Shown one piece after another: positions 15,530 to 23,874 of a stretch of 40,533 bases of DNA. Every line of letters begins with the position of its first letter. The first letter of the stretch is position 1. The translations under genes were made by a program, and so were the position numbers. The stretch comes from Mesorhizobium metallidurans STM 2683 (GTDB lineage: Bacteria > Pseudomonadota > Alphaproteobacteria > Rhizobiales > Rhizobiaceae). The DNA is taken from contig NZ_CAUM01000018.1 of NCBI RefSeq assembly GCF_000350085.1, positions 1 through 40,533 on the forward strand, read 5' to 3'. The notes under the pieces are model-generated. The model worked only from the letters and a program-made list of their open reading frames with translations. It was not told where the DNA came from and searched no databases.

Positions 15530-16416
15530 ATAACCTCCACGGCCACTTCGCCTCTTGCCACAAGCCGCGCTGCGTCGCGTGCGGGCGGCGACCCGAACTG
15601 ACGGGCATACTCCCGGCTGAACTGGGAAGCGCTCTCATAGCCGACGGCGAAGGCGACCTGTGCCACGTTGCCTGGCTGGGCGACCAGCAGATGGCGGGCC
15701 TCCAGCAGCCGGATCTGTTTTTGATACTGGATCGGGCTCATGGCCGTCGCCGCCTTGAAGTGGCGATAGAATGCGGCGTTGCTCATATGGGCAATTTCGG
15801 CCAGATCCGCGACCCGGATTGGCTGATGGCAGTGCGCCCGGATCCAGGCGATCGCCTGGCCTATCCGCGCCAGATGGCCATCGGCGTGCGCAAGCTCACG
15901 AAGCTTCCCGCCTTGCGGGCCCTGCAGCAGCCTAAACAGCATCTCGCGTTGGAGCATGGCCGCCAGCACAGGAATCTCCGCTGGCCTGTCGAGCAACCGC
16001 ATCATTCGACGCAACGCGTCGACCAGTTCGTCATTGACGGGAGAGGTGGAGAAATCGTCGCCGCCGAGGACCGGCTCGTGCTCGACGAGAAGTGCTGCGA
16101 CAGCCTGCAGATCAAGGGTGAAGCCGATGGCCAGATAGGGACGCGCGGCGCTCGCTTCGACTATCTGGCTGATGGAGGGTGTGTCGACAGTGTAGATGAA
16201 ATAGCTGGCGCGATCGTAACGAAGCGTCCGGTCGCCGATCAGAACCGTCTTCGCGCCTTGCAGCACGAACAATATCCCCGACCCCCACACGCCCGGCAAT
16301 GGTGGCGTGGTGACTTCGCTGCGGCCGATCGAAACGCGGGGGATCGCCGTTGGTGTGCGTCGGCCGCGCGCATGGCGGCCGGCGATATCGATCAGTTCCC
16401 GTAGTGCCTCGCTCAT
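15526..16416 (-). CDS. AraC-family transcriptional regulator
   Basis: A regulator of about 296 residues with an N-terminal AraC_N-type cupin-like domain and a C-terminal pair of helix-turn-helix motifs (IRVADLAEIAHMSNAAFYRHFKAAT, then NVAQVAFAVGYESASQFSREYARQFG). The start at 16416 (MSEALRELIDIAGRHARG) gives the usual family length; 16434 is an alternative and the open frame to 16680 reads into the divergent gene. Members of this subfamily often sit divergently next to an oxidoreductase they control, which is the arrangement here with the SDR at 16556. A link to inositol is not shown; it may be an insertion of an independent pair between iolR and iolC. Confidence 0.82.
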   Translation of the reverse strand: MSEALRELIDIAGRHARGRRTPTAIPRVSIGRSEVTTPPLPGVWGSGILFVLQGAKTVLIGDRTLRYDRASYFIYTVDTPSISQIVEASAARPYLAIGFTLDLQAVAALLVEHEPVLGGDDFSTSPVNDELVDALRRMMRLLDRPAEIPVLAAMLQREMLFRLLQGPQGGKLRELAHADGHLARIGQAIAWIRAHCHQPIRVADLAEIAHMSNAAFYRHFKAATAMSPIQYQKQIRLLEARHLLVAQPGNVAQVAFAVGYESASQFSREYARQFGSPPARDAARLVARGEVAVEVI

Positions 16417-16555
16417 GGCGCCAGCATCGCGCATCCACGCGGCCGGCGCAACCAGCGTGAGAGGATTAGGCAAGAGCAGGAGAGGTTTCGGCGCGCGGCG
16501 TCCCCGGCGGCGCGCCATCTTGGGTCTTCGACATGGATAGAAGGAGACATCCAAA

Positions 16556-17284
16556 ATGACGACATCGAAAAGCGCAGTGGTGACCGGCGCCAACAAGGGC
16601 ATCGGCCGCGAAATAGCCCGGCGACTGGCGGCGGCGGGCTTCAAGGTCTGGCTCGGCGCCAGGGACGCCGGACGCGGCACGGCGGCGGCGCAAGCCTTGC
16701 GCGCCGAAGGCCTGGACGTTCAATGGCTTGATTTGGACGTTACACAGGACGAAAGCGTGGTGGCTGCCGCTAGAGTTGTCAGTGCGGAAAGGCCCTGCCT
16801 TGACGTGCTGGTGAACAATGCCGGTGTCGCTATCAACTACGACCCGCCGCCGAGCCAGCAGCGTGTGGCCGACATCCAGGCGACTTATGACGTCAACGTC
16901 TTCGGCCCGATCCGCGTGACCCAGGCCTTCCTGCCGTTGCTTGTTGCAGCGCCGGCTGCCCGCATCGTGATGGTGAGCAGTTCCACCGGGTCCATCGGCC
17001 GCGCGCTCGATCCCGCCACCGCGAACCACGCGGTCAACTTGATGGGTTACGGCAGCTCCAAGACGGCCTTGAACGCCATCACCGTGGCCTTTGCCCGGGA
17101 ACTCGCGCCGCAAGGCATCAAGGTCAACGCCGCGGCGCCCGGCTACACCGCCACCGATCTGAACGGGTTTAAAGGCCACCGAACGGTGCAGCAGGCGGCC
17201 GAGATCGTCGTTCACCTGGCGACCCTGGGCGCTGATGGTCCGACCGCCGGCTACTTCAACGACGATGGCCCGCTTCCCTGGTGA
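16556..17284 (+). CDS. Short-chain dehydrogenase/reductase
   Basis: A 242-residue SDR with TGANKGIG at residues 10-17, NNAG at about 87-90, and the catalytic Ser (VSSSTGSIG) and YGSSKTA (Tyr-x3-Lys). The GANKGIG form of the cofactor loop is typical of carbonyl-reductase-like SDRs that use NADPH. A strong AGAAGGAGA lies 9 bases before the ATG. It is divergent from the AraC regulator, its likely controller. The natural substrate is unknown; detoxification of reactive carbonyls is a common role of this subgroup. Confidence 0.87.
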   Translation: MTTSKSAVVTGANKGIGREIARRLAAAGFKVWLGARDAGRGTAAAQALRAEGLDVQWLDLDVTQDESVVAAARVVSAERPCLDVLVNNAGVAINYDPPPSQQRVADIQATYDVNVFGPIRVTQAFLPLLVAAPAARIVMVSSSTGSIGRALDPATANHAVNLMGYGSSKTALNAITVAFARELAPQGIKVNAAAPGYTATDLNGFKGHRTVQQAAEIVVHLATLGADGPTAGYFNDDGPLPW

Positions 17285-17370
17285 ATCGGTTTCCCGTGGG
17301 ATACCAATCTGGCGCACGGCCGGGGCCAGATCCATTCCCGTGCGCCTTTGCATCGCCACTTTTCAGCAAA

Positions 17371-17414
17371 GGAATGCTCGTTCCATATTGACTATGGATT
17401 GGAATTATTATTTC
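17371..17414. promoter_or_regulatory. Two IolR-like operators upstream of iolC
   Basis: GGAATGCTCGTTCC (17371-17384) fits GGAA-N6-TTCC exactly. GGAATTATTATTTC (17401-17414) fits GGAA-N6-TTTC, the same variant as at 6606-6619. Their starts are 30 bases apart, close to three helical turns, and between them lies a TTGAC -35-like sequence (17388-17392). This is the expected architecture for repression of the iol operon by IolR. Confidence 0.65.
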
Positions 17415-17497
17415 ATATTGCTGGCGCCACGCTGCCGCTCGCGCGTGTCACCCAAAACAACGTGTTGCCATGACAACAAGGCCGACGGGAGGTACGA

Positions 17498-19432
17498 ATG
17501 GGCGAAGCCGTGGACGCGAAACATGCGCCGCTCGACATTATCGCCATCGGCCGCGCTTCGGTCGACCTCTATGGCCAGCAGATCGGCTCGCGCCTGGAGG
17601 ACATCACCTCCTTTGCCAAGTCTGTCGGCGGCTGTCCGGCCAACATTTCGGTCGGAACGGCGCGGCTCGGCTTGCGCTCGGCGCTGCTCACCCGCGTCGG
17701 CGACGAGCAGATGGGCCGCTTCATCCGCGAGCAGCTGAAGCGCGAAGGCGTATCCGTCGACGGCCTGAAGACCGATCCCGACCGGCTGACCGCGCTGGTG
17801 CTGTTGTCGGTCGAGGAAGAAGGCGTCTCGCCGATGATCTTCTATCGCACCGACTGCGCCGACATGGCGCTTTCGGAAGACGATATCGACGAGGCGTTCG
17901 TCGCCTCGGCGCGCGCCATTGTCGTCACCGGCACGCATTTCTCGCGACCCAACAGCGATGCCGCACAGCGCAAGGCGATCCGCATCATGAAGGCCAGGGG
18001 TGGCAAGGTGGTGTTCGACATCGACTACCGCCCCAACCTCTGGGGCCTTGCCGGCCATGCCGAAGGGTTCGAGCGCTATGTCAAATCGGACCGGGTCTCG
18101 GCGCAACTGAAGACGGTGCTGCCCGACTGCGACCTCATCGTCGGCACCGAAGAGGAGATCATGATCGCGTCGGGCGCCGACGATTGCCTGAGCGCGCTGA
18201 AGACCATCCGCTCGCTGTCCCCGGCCACCATTGTGCTCAAGCGCGGCGCCATGGGCTGCATCGTCTATGACGGGCCAATCAGCGACGATCTCGAGGACGG
18301 CGTCGTCGGCAAGGGTTTTCCGATCGAGGTCTACAATGTGCTCGGCGCCGGCGATGCCTTCATGTCGGGCTTCCTGCGCGGCTGGCTCGGCGGCGAAAGC
18401 TTCGCCACTGCGGCGACCTGGGCCAATGCCTGCGGCGCCTTCGCCGTATCGCGGCTGCTCTGCGCGCCGGAATATCCGACCTTCGAGGAATTGCAGTTCT
18501 TCCTCAAGAACGGCAGCAAGCATCTGGCCCTGCGCAAGGACGAGGCGATCAACCACATCCACTGGGCGACCACGCGGCGGCGCGACATTCCGGCGCTGAT
18601 GGCGCTGGCCTGCGACCACCGTGTGCAACTCGAGGACGTCGCCGCCAAAGCCGGCGCCGATGTCTCGCGCATCCCCGCCTTCAAGGTGCTGACGGTCAAG
18701 GCGGCGGCGAAGGTCGCCGCCGGCCGCGCCGGCTATGGCATGCTGCTCGACGAGAAATACGGCCGCGACGCGATGTTCGAATTCGCCCGCCACCCCTTTG
18801 CCTGGCTTGGCCGGCCGGTCGAATTGCCGGGCTCGCGGCCGCTGCGCTTCGAATTCTCGCAGGACATCGGCTCGCAACTGGTCGAATGGCCGGTCGACCA
18901 CTGCATCAAGTGCCTGTGCTTCTATCATCCCGACGATCCCGCAGCGCTGAAGGAAGAGCAGCAGCAGAAGCTGAAAGGCCTGTTCGAGGCCGCGCGGAAA
19001 GTGGGCCGAGAACTTCTCATCGAGATCATCGCCGGCAAGCATGGCAAGCTCGACGACACGACGGTCCCGCGGGCGCTGGAGGAGCTCTATGCGCTCGGCA
19101 TCAAGCCCGACTGGTGGAAGCTCGAACCGCAGGCCTCGGCCAGCGCCTGGGCCAGGATCGAGGCGGTGATCGTGAAGAACGATCCATGGTGCCGCGGCGT
19201 CGTGCTGCTCGGGCTGGAGGCGCCGCAGGACGAGCTGGAGGCCGCCTTTGCCGCCACCGCCAAGGCGCCCATCGTCAGGGGTTTTGCCGTCGGTCGCACC
19301 ATTTTCATCAATGCCGCCGAACAATGGCTTGCCGGCAGGATGTCGGACGACGAGGCTATCGCCGACATGGCGTCTCGCTTCGAGAAACTGACCGACGCAT
19401 GGCTTGCCGCGCGTGGCCGCAAAGCAGCATAA
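17498..19432 (+). CDS. iolC: 5-dehydro-2-deoxygluconokinase fused to DUF2090 aldolase-like domain
   Basis: A 644-residue fusion. Residues about 12-330 are a PfkB-family kinase (IIAIGRASVDLYG at the start, VGGCPANISVGTARLG, and the ATP-site signature NVLGAGDAF around 279-287). It phosphorylates 2-deoxy-5-keto-gluconate. Residues about 345-640 are DUF2090, related to class I aldolases; it begins DIPALMALACDHR and has an AFKVLTVKAA segment with a candidate Schiff-base Lys. The second half may do the work of IolJ, cleaving the phosphorylated product to dihydroxyacetone phosphate and malonate semialdehyde. This fusion is common in alphaproteobacteria. The start follows GGGAGG. It is the first gene of iolCDE(B), behind two IolR-like sites. 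Confidence 0.93.
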   Translation: MGEAVDAKHAPLDIIAIGRASVDLYGQQIGSRLEDITSFAKSVGGCPANISVGTARLGLRSALLTRVGDEQMGRFIREQLKREGVSVDGLKTDPDRLTALVLLSVEEEGVSPMIFYRTDCADMALSEDDIDEAFVASARAIVVTGTHFSRPNSDAAQRKAIRIMKARGGKVVFDIDYRPNLWGLAGHAEGFERYVKSDRVSAQLKTVLPDCDLIVGTEEEIMIASGADDCLSALKTIRSLSPATIVLKRGAMGCIVYDGPISDDLEDGVVGKGFPIEVYNVLGAGDAFMSGFLRGWLGGESFATAATWANACGAFAVSRLLCAPEYPTFEELQFFLKNGSKHLALRKDEAINHIHWATTRRRDIPALMALACDHRVQLEDVAAKAGADVSRIPAFKVLTVKAAAKVAAGRAGYGMLLDEKYGRDAMFEFARHPFAWLGRPVELPGSRPLRFEFSQDIGSQLVEWPVDHCIKCLCFYHPDDPAALKEEQQQKLKGLFEAARKVGRELLIEIIAGKHGKLDDTTVPRALEELYALGIKPDWWKLEPQASASAWARIEAVIVKNDPWCRGVVLLGLEAPQDELEAAFAATAKAPIVRGFAVGRTIFINAAEQWLAGRMSDDEAIADMASRFEKLTDAWLAARGRKAA

Positions 19433-19467
19433 GAAGGCGCGGCATAAGGACTGCGGAGGAAAACAGC

Positions 19468-21312
19468 ATGACCAAGACAATCCGCCTGACGATGGCGCAG
19501 GCGCTGACCCGTTTCCTGTCCCGCCAGATGACCGAGATCGACGGCAAGAAGATGCCGATCTTCGGCGGTGTCTGGGCGATCTTCGGCCATGGCAATGTCG
19601 CCGGCATCGGCGAGGCGCTCTACCAGGTCCGCGATGAATTGCCGACCTTTCGCGCCCATAATGAGCAGGCGATGGCGCATGCGGCGATCGCCTATGCCAA
19701 GGCCAGTTTCCGCCGCCGCTTCATGGCGGCGACCAGTTCGATCGGCCCTGGCGCACTCAACATGGTGACGGCGGCGGCACTCGCGCACGTAAACAGGTTG
19801 CCTGTCCTGTTTCTCCCCGGCGATGTCTTCGCCAACCGCCTGCCCGATCCGGTGTTGCAGCAGGCCGAGGATTTTTCCGACGGCACGGCGACGGTCAACG
19901 ACTGCTTTAAGCCCGTGTCGCGCTTTTTCGACCGCATCACCAGGCCGGAGCAGATCATCCCGGCGCTCAATCGCGCCATGCAGGTGCTGACCGATCCGGC
20001 GGAATGCGGCCCGGTGACGCTGTCGCTCTGCCAGGACGTGCAGGCCGAAGCCTATGACTATCCCGAAAGCTTCTTTGCCGAGCGGGTCTGGCATCAGCGC
20101 CGCCCGCGCCCGGATCGTGGCGAATTGGCCGCGGCCGTGGCGACGCTCAAGGGTGCGAAGAAGCCGCTGGTGATCGCCGGCGGAGGCGTGCTCTATTCGC
20201 AGGCTTCCGGGGAACTGGCCAAGCTCGTGCAAGGCGCCGGCATTCCGGTCTGCGAGACGCAAGGCGGCAAATCCTCGCTGCCGGACGATCATCCGCTCAA
20301 CATGGCGGCGGTCGGTGTCACCGGCACCTCGGCAGCCAACCGGCTGGCGGAGGAGGCTGACGTGGTGCTTGCCGTCGGCACCAGGCTGCAGGATTTCACC
20401 ACCGGCTCCTGGGCGCTGTTCAAGAATTCCGGCAAGACCATCATCGGTCTCAACGCCCAGGTCTTCGACGCCGGCAAGCACTGGGCGCTGCCGCTGGTCG
20501 CCGACGCGGCCGAAGGGCTCGCCGAACTCGGCGCGGCGCTGAAGGGCTGGAAGGCGCCCGCCGCCTGGACCGACAAAGCGGTGAAGGGCAAGACGGCATG
20601 GCAGGCCGACGCCGGCAAGGTGACGGCCTCGACCAATGCGGCCTATCCGTCGGACGCGCAGGTGATCGGCGCCGTGCAGCGTGCCATGGGCGCCGGTGTA
20701 ACGCTGCTTCACGCCGCCGGCGGCCTGCCCGGCGAGTTGCACAAGCTCTGGCAGGCGGGCGCGCCCGGCTCCTACCATGCCGAATACGGCTTCTCGACCA
20801 TGGGCTACGAAATAGCCGGCGGGCTCGGCGTCAAGATGGCCAAACCCGATGAGGAGGTGGTCGTGATGATCGGCGACGGCTCCTATTTGATGCTCAATTC
20901 CGAGATCGCCACCTCTGTGATGCTTGGCCTCAGGCTCACCATCGTGCTGCTTGATAACAGGGGCTATGGCTGCATCAACCGGCTGCAGATGGCGACCGGC
21001 GGCGCCAACTTCAACAATCTCCTGAAGGACGCCCGCCACGAGGTGATGCCCGACATCGACTTCGCCGCGCATGCGGCAAGCCTCGGCGCCATTGCCGAGA
21101 AAGTGTCGTCGATCGCCGGGCTGGAAACGGCCCTGGCAAAGGCGAAGGACAACAGCAGGACGACGGTGCTGGTCATCGACACCGACCCGCTGGTGTCGAC
21201 CGATGCCGGCGGCCACTGGTGGGATGTCGCCGTGCCGGAAGTCTCGGTGCGACGCGAAGTGAACGCCGCGCGCAAGAAATATGAGGAAGCTGTGGGCAGC
21301 CGGCAGGGCTGA
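19468..21312 (+). CDS. iolD: Trihydroxycyclohexane-1,2-dione hydrolase
   Basis: A 614-residue thiamine-diphosphate enzyme that hydrolyses 3D-(3,5/4)-trihydroxycyclohexane-1,2-dione to 5-deoxyglucuronate, the ring-opening step. The acetolactate-synthase-like fold is visible: an N-terminal Pyr domain with the catalytic Glu in FRAHNEQAMAHAA, a central domain starting near residue 220, and a C-terminal PP domain whose cofactor motif starts IGDGSYLMLN (near residue 467) and ends at DN. GGAGG lies 8 bases before ATG 19468, and the gene starts 35 bases after iolC. The longer open frame from 18886 overlaps iolC in another frame and is not real. Confidence 0.94.
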   Translation: MTKTIRLTMAQALTRFLSRQMTEIDGKKMPIFGGVWAIFGHGNVAGIGEALYQVRDELPTFRAHNEQAMAHAAIAYAKASFRRRFMAATSSIGPGALNMVTAAALAHVNRLPVLFLPGDVFANRLPDPVLQQAEDFSDGTATVNDCFKPVSRFFDRITRPEQIIPALNRAMQVLTDPAECGPVTLSLCQDVQAEAYDYPESFFAERVWHQRRPRPDRGELAAAVATLKGAKKPLVIAGGGVLYSQASGELAKLVQGAGIPVCETQGGKSSLPDDHPLNMAAVGVTGTSAANRLAEEADVVLAVGTRLQDFTTGSWALFKNSGKTIIGLNAQVFDAGKHWALPLVADAAEGLAELGAALKGWKAPAAWTDKAVKGKTAWQADAGKVTASTNAAYPSDAQVIGAVQRAMGAGVTLLHAAGGLPGELHKLWQAGAPGSYHAEYGFSTMGYEIAGGLGVKMAKPDEEVVVMIGDGSYLMLNSEIATSVMLGLRLTIVLLDNRGYGCINRLQMATGGANFNNLLKDARHEVMPDIDFAAHAASLGAIAEKVSSIAGLETALAKAKDNSRTTVLVIDTDPLVSTDAGGHWWDVAVPEVSVRREVNAARKKYEEAVGSRQG

Positions 21313-21354
21313 CCCCAGCATCGCCTCGCAACGAACTAACACTGGAGTGACGAC

Positions 21355-22272
21355 TTGAAAGCCAAACTGGGCATGTCCCCCATCGCGTGGTGGAACGACG
21401 ACCTTGCGGAACTGAGCGATGACGTGTCGCTGGAGGAATGCTTGGCGCAATCGCGCTCGGCAGGCTTCACCGGCATGGAGATGGGCCGGCGCTTTCCCAA
21501 CGATCCCAAGGTGATGCTGCCTATCCTGAAAGAGGCCGACGTCACCCTTTGCGGCGGTTGGTTCTCCGGCACGCTGGTCGATGAAGACATGGCGAAGAAC
21601 AAGGATCTCATCCAGCCGATGATCGATCTGTTCAAGGCCGTGGATGCGCCTTGCATCGTCTATGGCGAGGTCGGCCGCTCGATCCAGGGCGACCGTTCGA
21701 AGCCGCTGGCCACCAAGCCAAAGCTTTCCGGCGACGAGATGAAAGCCTATGCCAGGCGCCTGACCGAATTCGGCGAGTGGTGCGCCGAGCAAGGCATGCC
21801 GCTCTCCTATCACCATCATATGGCGGCGGTGGTCGAGACCGAGCCGGAGCTCGATGCCTTCATGCGCCATTCGGGCGAAGGCATTCCGCTGCTGCTCGAT
21901 GCCGGCCATCTGGCCTTTGCCGGCGGCGATGTGCTGCGCGCCATCGACAATCATCACCGGCGCATCAATCATGTCCATGTCAAGGATGTGCGCATGGGTG
22001 TGATCGACAAGCTCGACCGCACCAGGCAATCCTTCCTCGATGCGGTGGCGCTGGGCGCCTTCACCGTGCCGGGCGATGGCTCGCTGGATTTCGGCGCCAT
22101 CGTGCAACGGCTGGCGGATCATGGTTACGAAGGCTGGTTCGTGGTCGAGGCCGAGCAGGACCCGAAGAAGAATCCACCGCTCAGGATGGCCGAAGTCGGC
22201 TACAAGGAGCTGATGCGGGTGATGACGGCCGCAGGGTACACGGTTGAAACACAGGGCTTCCCCAATGCCTGA
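21355..22272 (+). CDS. iolE: Inosose dehydratase
   Basis: A 305-residue xylose-isomerase-like TIM-barrel protein. IolE dehydrates 2-keto-myo-inositol to the trihydroxycyclohexane-dione, between IdhA and IolD. Metal- and substrate-binding candidates are seen in LSYHHHMAAVVET, LLLDAGHLAFAGGD, RINHVHVKD and WFVVEAEQDP, as in the family. The start is TTG at 21355 with TGGAG 8 bases upstream; no ATG is well placed. MocC of rhizopine catabolism belongs to the same fold family, but the position directly after iolD favours IolE. Confidence 0.92.
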   Translation: MKAKLGMSPIAWWNDDLAELSDDVSLEECLAQSRSAGFTGMEMGRRFPNDPKVMLPILKEADVTLCGGWFSGTLVDEDMAKNKDLIQPMIDLFKAVDAPCIVYGEVGRSIQGDRSKPLATKPKLSGDEMKAYARRLTEFGEWCAEQGMPLSYHHHMAAVVETEPELDAFMRHSGEGIPLLLDAGHLAFAGGDVLRAIDNHHRRINHVHVKDVRMGVIDKLDRTRQSFLDAVALGAFTVPGDGSLDFGAIVQRLADHGYEGWFVVEAEQDPKKNPPLRMAEVGYKELMRVMTAAGYTVETQGFPNA

Positions 22273-22316
22273 TTGCGGTGGTTCTCGGTGAAGCAGGCTT
22301 GCTGTAGGTTGATCCG

Positions 22317-22529
22317 ATGAAGGATTCAGAGCACCCATTCTTTCGGCCTTTGTGGCGGCGCGTCGCCATCGTCGCGGTCTGCCTGATCTGGGCGGTAATC
22401 GAATTCGCCTCCGGCACACCGTTCTGGGGCGTGATTGCGCTCGGCTTCGCCGGCTACGCCGTCTGGCAATTCTTCTACCTCTACAAGCGGGCGGACGAGA
22501 GCAAGCCTCCGGTCGAGCCAAAGGAATAG
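22317..22529 (+). CDS. Small membrane protein, DUF3329-like
   Basis: A 70-residue protein with two hydrophobic helices (about residues 16-31 and 36-52), a basic N-terminal segment (RPLWRR) and a charged tail. Short proteins of this pattern in rhizobia are usually placed in DUF3329; that placement is from memory and moderate in certainty. It follows iolE by 44 bases and precedes a palindromic repeat and iolB, so it may be co-transcribed, but no role in inositol use is evident. Confidence 0.65.
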   Translation: MKDSEHPFFRPLWRRVAIVAVCLIWAVIEFASGTPFWGVIALGFAGYAVWQFFYLYKRADESKPPVEPKE

Positions 22530-22909
22530 AGCGGTCCATGGCGCAGAAGGCTTACGGGTCGGGCACTGCGCACATGACGGGTCGCGTGCGTTGGAGATTA
22601 GCTGAAACGCCTCTCGCTTCGTCATCCTGGGGCGGAGCAAGGAGCGAAGCGACGCGGCGCAGACCCCAGGATCCATGCCGTGACATCAAAACGCTGCAAC
22701 ATTCCAGAATTCTACCGCCGCATTCATCGATGAGAGTCGCGGCATGGATCCTAGGGTCTCCGCGACGGAGCTTCGCTCCTGCTACGCCCTAGGATGACGA
22801 AGTTGGAAGGCTTCGGCCCAATCTCGAAGATTTGCGACGGTCCTTTCAAACAAGCGGCTTGGCTTCACAGGCCTGTAGCTCGTCGAGCCCATGGAATAGG
22901 AGAGACAAA
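22530..22909. other. Intergenic region before iolB
   Basis: No gene. Half of it is the family 2 palindromic repeat (22617-22802). Neither a clear promoter nor an IolR-like site is visible before iolB, so iolB may depend on read-through from iolCDE or on an unrecognised promoter. Confidence 0.5.
22617..22802. repeat. Dispersed palindromic repeat, family 2, copy 2
   Basis: A 186-base element with ends CTTCGTCATCC (22617-22627) and GGATGACGAAG (22792-22802), a perfect 11-base inverted repeat. It is closely similar to the element at 11871-12058, including GGGGCGGAGCAAGGAGCG and CGCGACGGAGCTTCGCTCC; the centre differs more than the arms. Here it sits inside the iol gene string. Confidence 0.85.
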
Positions 22910-23722
22910 ATGTCGAGACTGCTCGTCAAAGCCAACAATGGCCATGGCCGCGTCGCCCATGTCACGCCAAAAAGCGCCGGCTGGACCTATGTCGGCTTCG
23001 ACCTGCACCGGCTGAAGCCCGGCGAGAGCGCCTCCGGCCAGACCGCAAACCGTGAAGTCTGCCTGGTGTTCGTCACCGGCAAGGGCAAGGCGATGGCCGG
23101 CGGCAAGGATCTCGGCCTGCTCGGGGAGCGCATGTCGCCCTTCGAAGGCAAGCCGTGGTCGGTCTATGTACCGGAAGGTTCGGACTGGTCGGTGAGCGCC
23201 GACACCGATCTCGAACTCGCCGTCTGTTCGGCGCCCGGACTTGGCGGCGGCCTGCCCGTCCGCGTCATCGCGCCGGACGATCTCGGCCAGGAGGTGCGCG
23301 GCAAGGGCACCAACACGCGCTACGTCACCAACATCCTGCCGGAGGGCAAGCCGGCCGACTCGCTGCTGGTGGTCGAGGTCATCACGCCGGGCGGCCATAC
23401 GTCGAGCTATCCGCCGCACAAGCACGACCGGGACAATCTGCCGGCCGAATCCTATCTCGAGGAAACCTATTACCACCGCCTCAACCCGCCGCAGGGCTTT
23501 GCCTTCCAGCGCGTCTACACCGATGCCGACAAGAATGGCGAGCGCGCCTTGGATGAGGCGATGGCGATCGAGGACGGCGATGTCGTGCTGGTGCCCGAGG
23601 GCTACCACCCCTGTGCCGCCTGCCACGGCTATGACCTCTATTATCTCAACGTCATGGCCGGGCCGAAGCGGACGTGGAAATTCCACAACGCGCCGGAGCA
23701 CGAATGGCTGATGAAGGCCTGA
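22910..23722 (+). CDS. iolB: 5-deoxyglucuronate isomerase
   Basis: A 270-residue cupin-fold isomerase converting 5-deoxyglucuronate to 2-deoxy-5-keto-gluconate, the IolC substrate. The metal-site region SSYPPHKHDRD with EETYYHR and the later GYHPCAACHGYDLYYLN segment are typical. Start ATG 22910 has TAGGAGAG 8 bases upstream; a longer frame from 22832 has no such site. In many bacteria iolB directly follows iolE; here a small membrane protein gene and a repeat intervene. Together with idhA, iolE, iolD and iolC the pathway is complete up to the DUF2090-linked cleavage step. Confidence 0.94.
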   Translation: MSRLLVKANNGHGRVAHVTPKSAGWTYVGFDLHRLKPGESASGQTANREVCLVFVTGKGKAMAGGKDLGLLGERMSPFEGKPWSVYVPEGSDWSVSADTDLELAVCSAPGLGGGLPVRVIAPDDLGQEVRGKGTNTRYVTNILPEGKPADSLLVVEVITPGGHTSSYPPHKHDRDNLPAESYLEETYYHRLNPPQGFAFQRVYTDADKNGERALDEAMAIEDGDVVLVPEGYHPCAACHGYDLYYLNVMAGPKRTWKFHNAPEHEWLMKA

Positions 23723-23874
23723 TCGATCGTTTCCAAGACCGCATTGATTGGTCCAGGGCGAAAAAATCGTCGGCTAACGATCCTATCCGGTCGATTTGCC
23801 ATCGAAAATGCTGCAAAGCTTCGTCAATTCGTCATGCAAATCGCCTATGGCAGCGGTGCTGACGAGGACTTTCG

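Noticed and set aside
17408..19480. A 690-codon minus-strand frame opposite iolC
   Set aside because: Same mirror effect; the plus strand encodes a clear PfkB-DUF2090 protein.
19087..22539. A 1150-codon open frame on the minus strand opposite iolD and iolE
   Set aside because: It is the mirror of high-GC coding sequence with strong third-position bias. The plus-strand frames match iolC, iolD and iolE throughout; the minus frame has His/Arg/Gly-rich low-complexity character and no domain.
23810..23850. Possible Pho box before the phosphonate genes (TTCGTCAATTCGTCAT)
   Set aside because: The repeats are spaced by 8 bases rather than the 11 of a Pho box and lack the CTGTCAT consensus.
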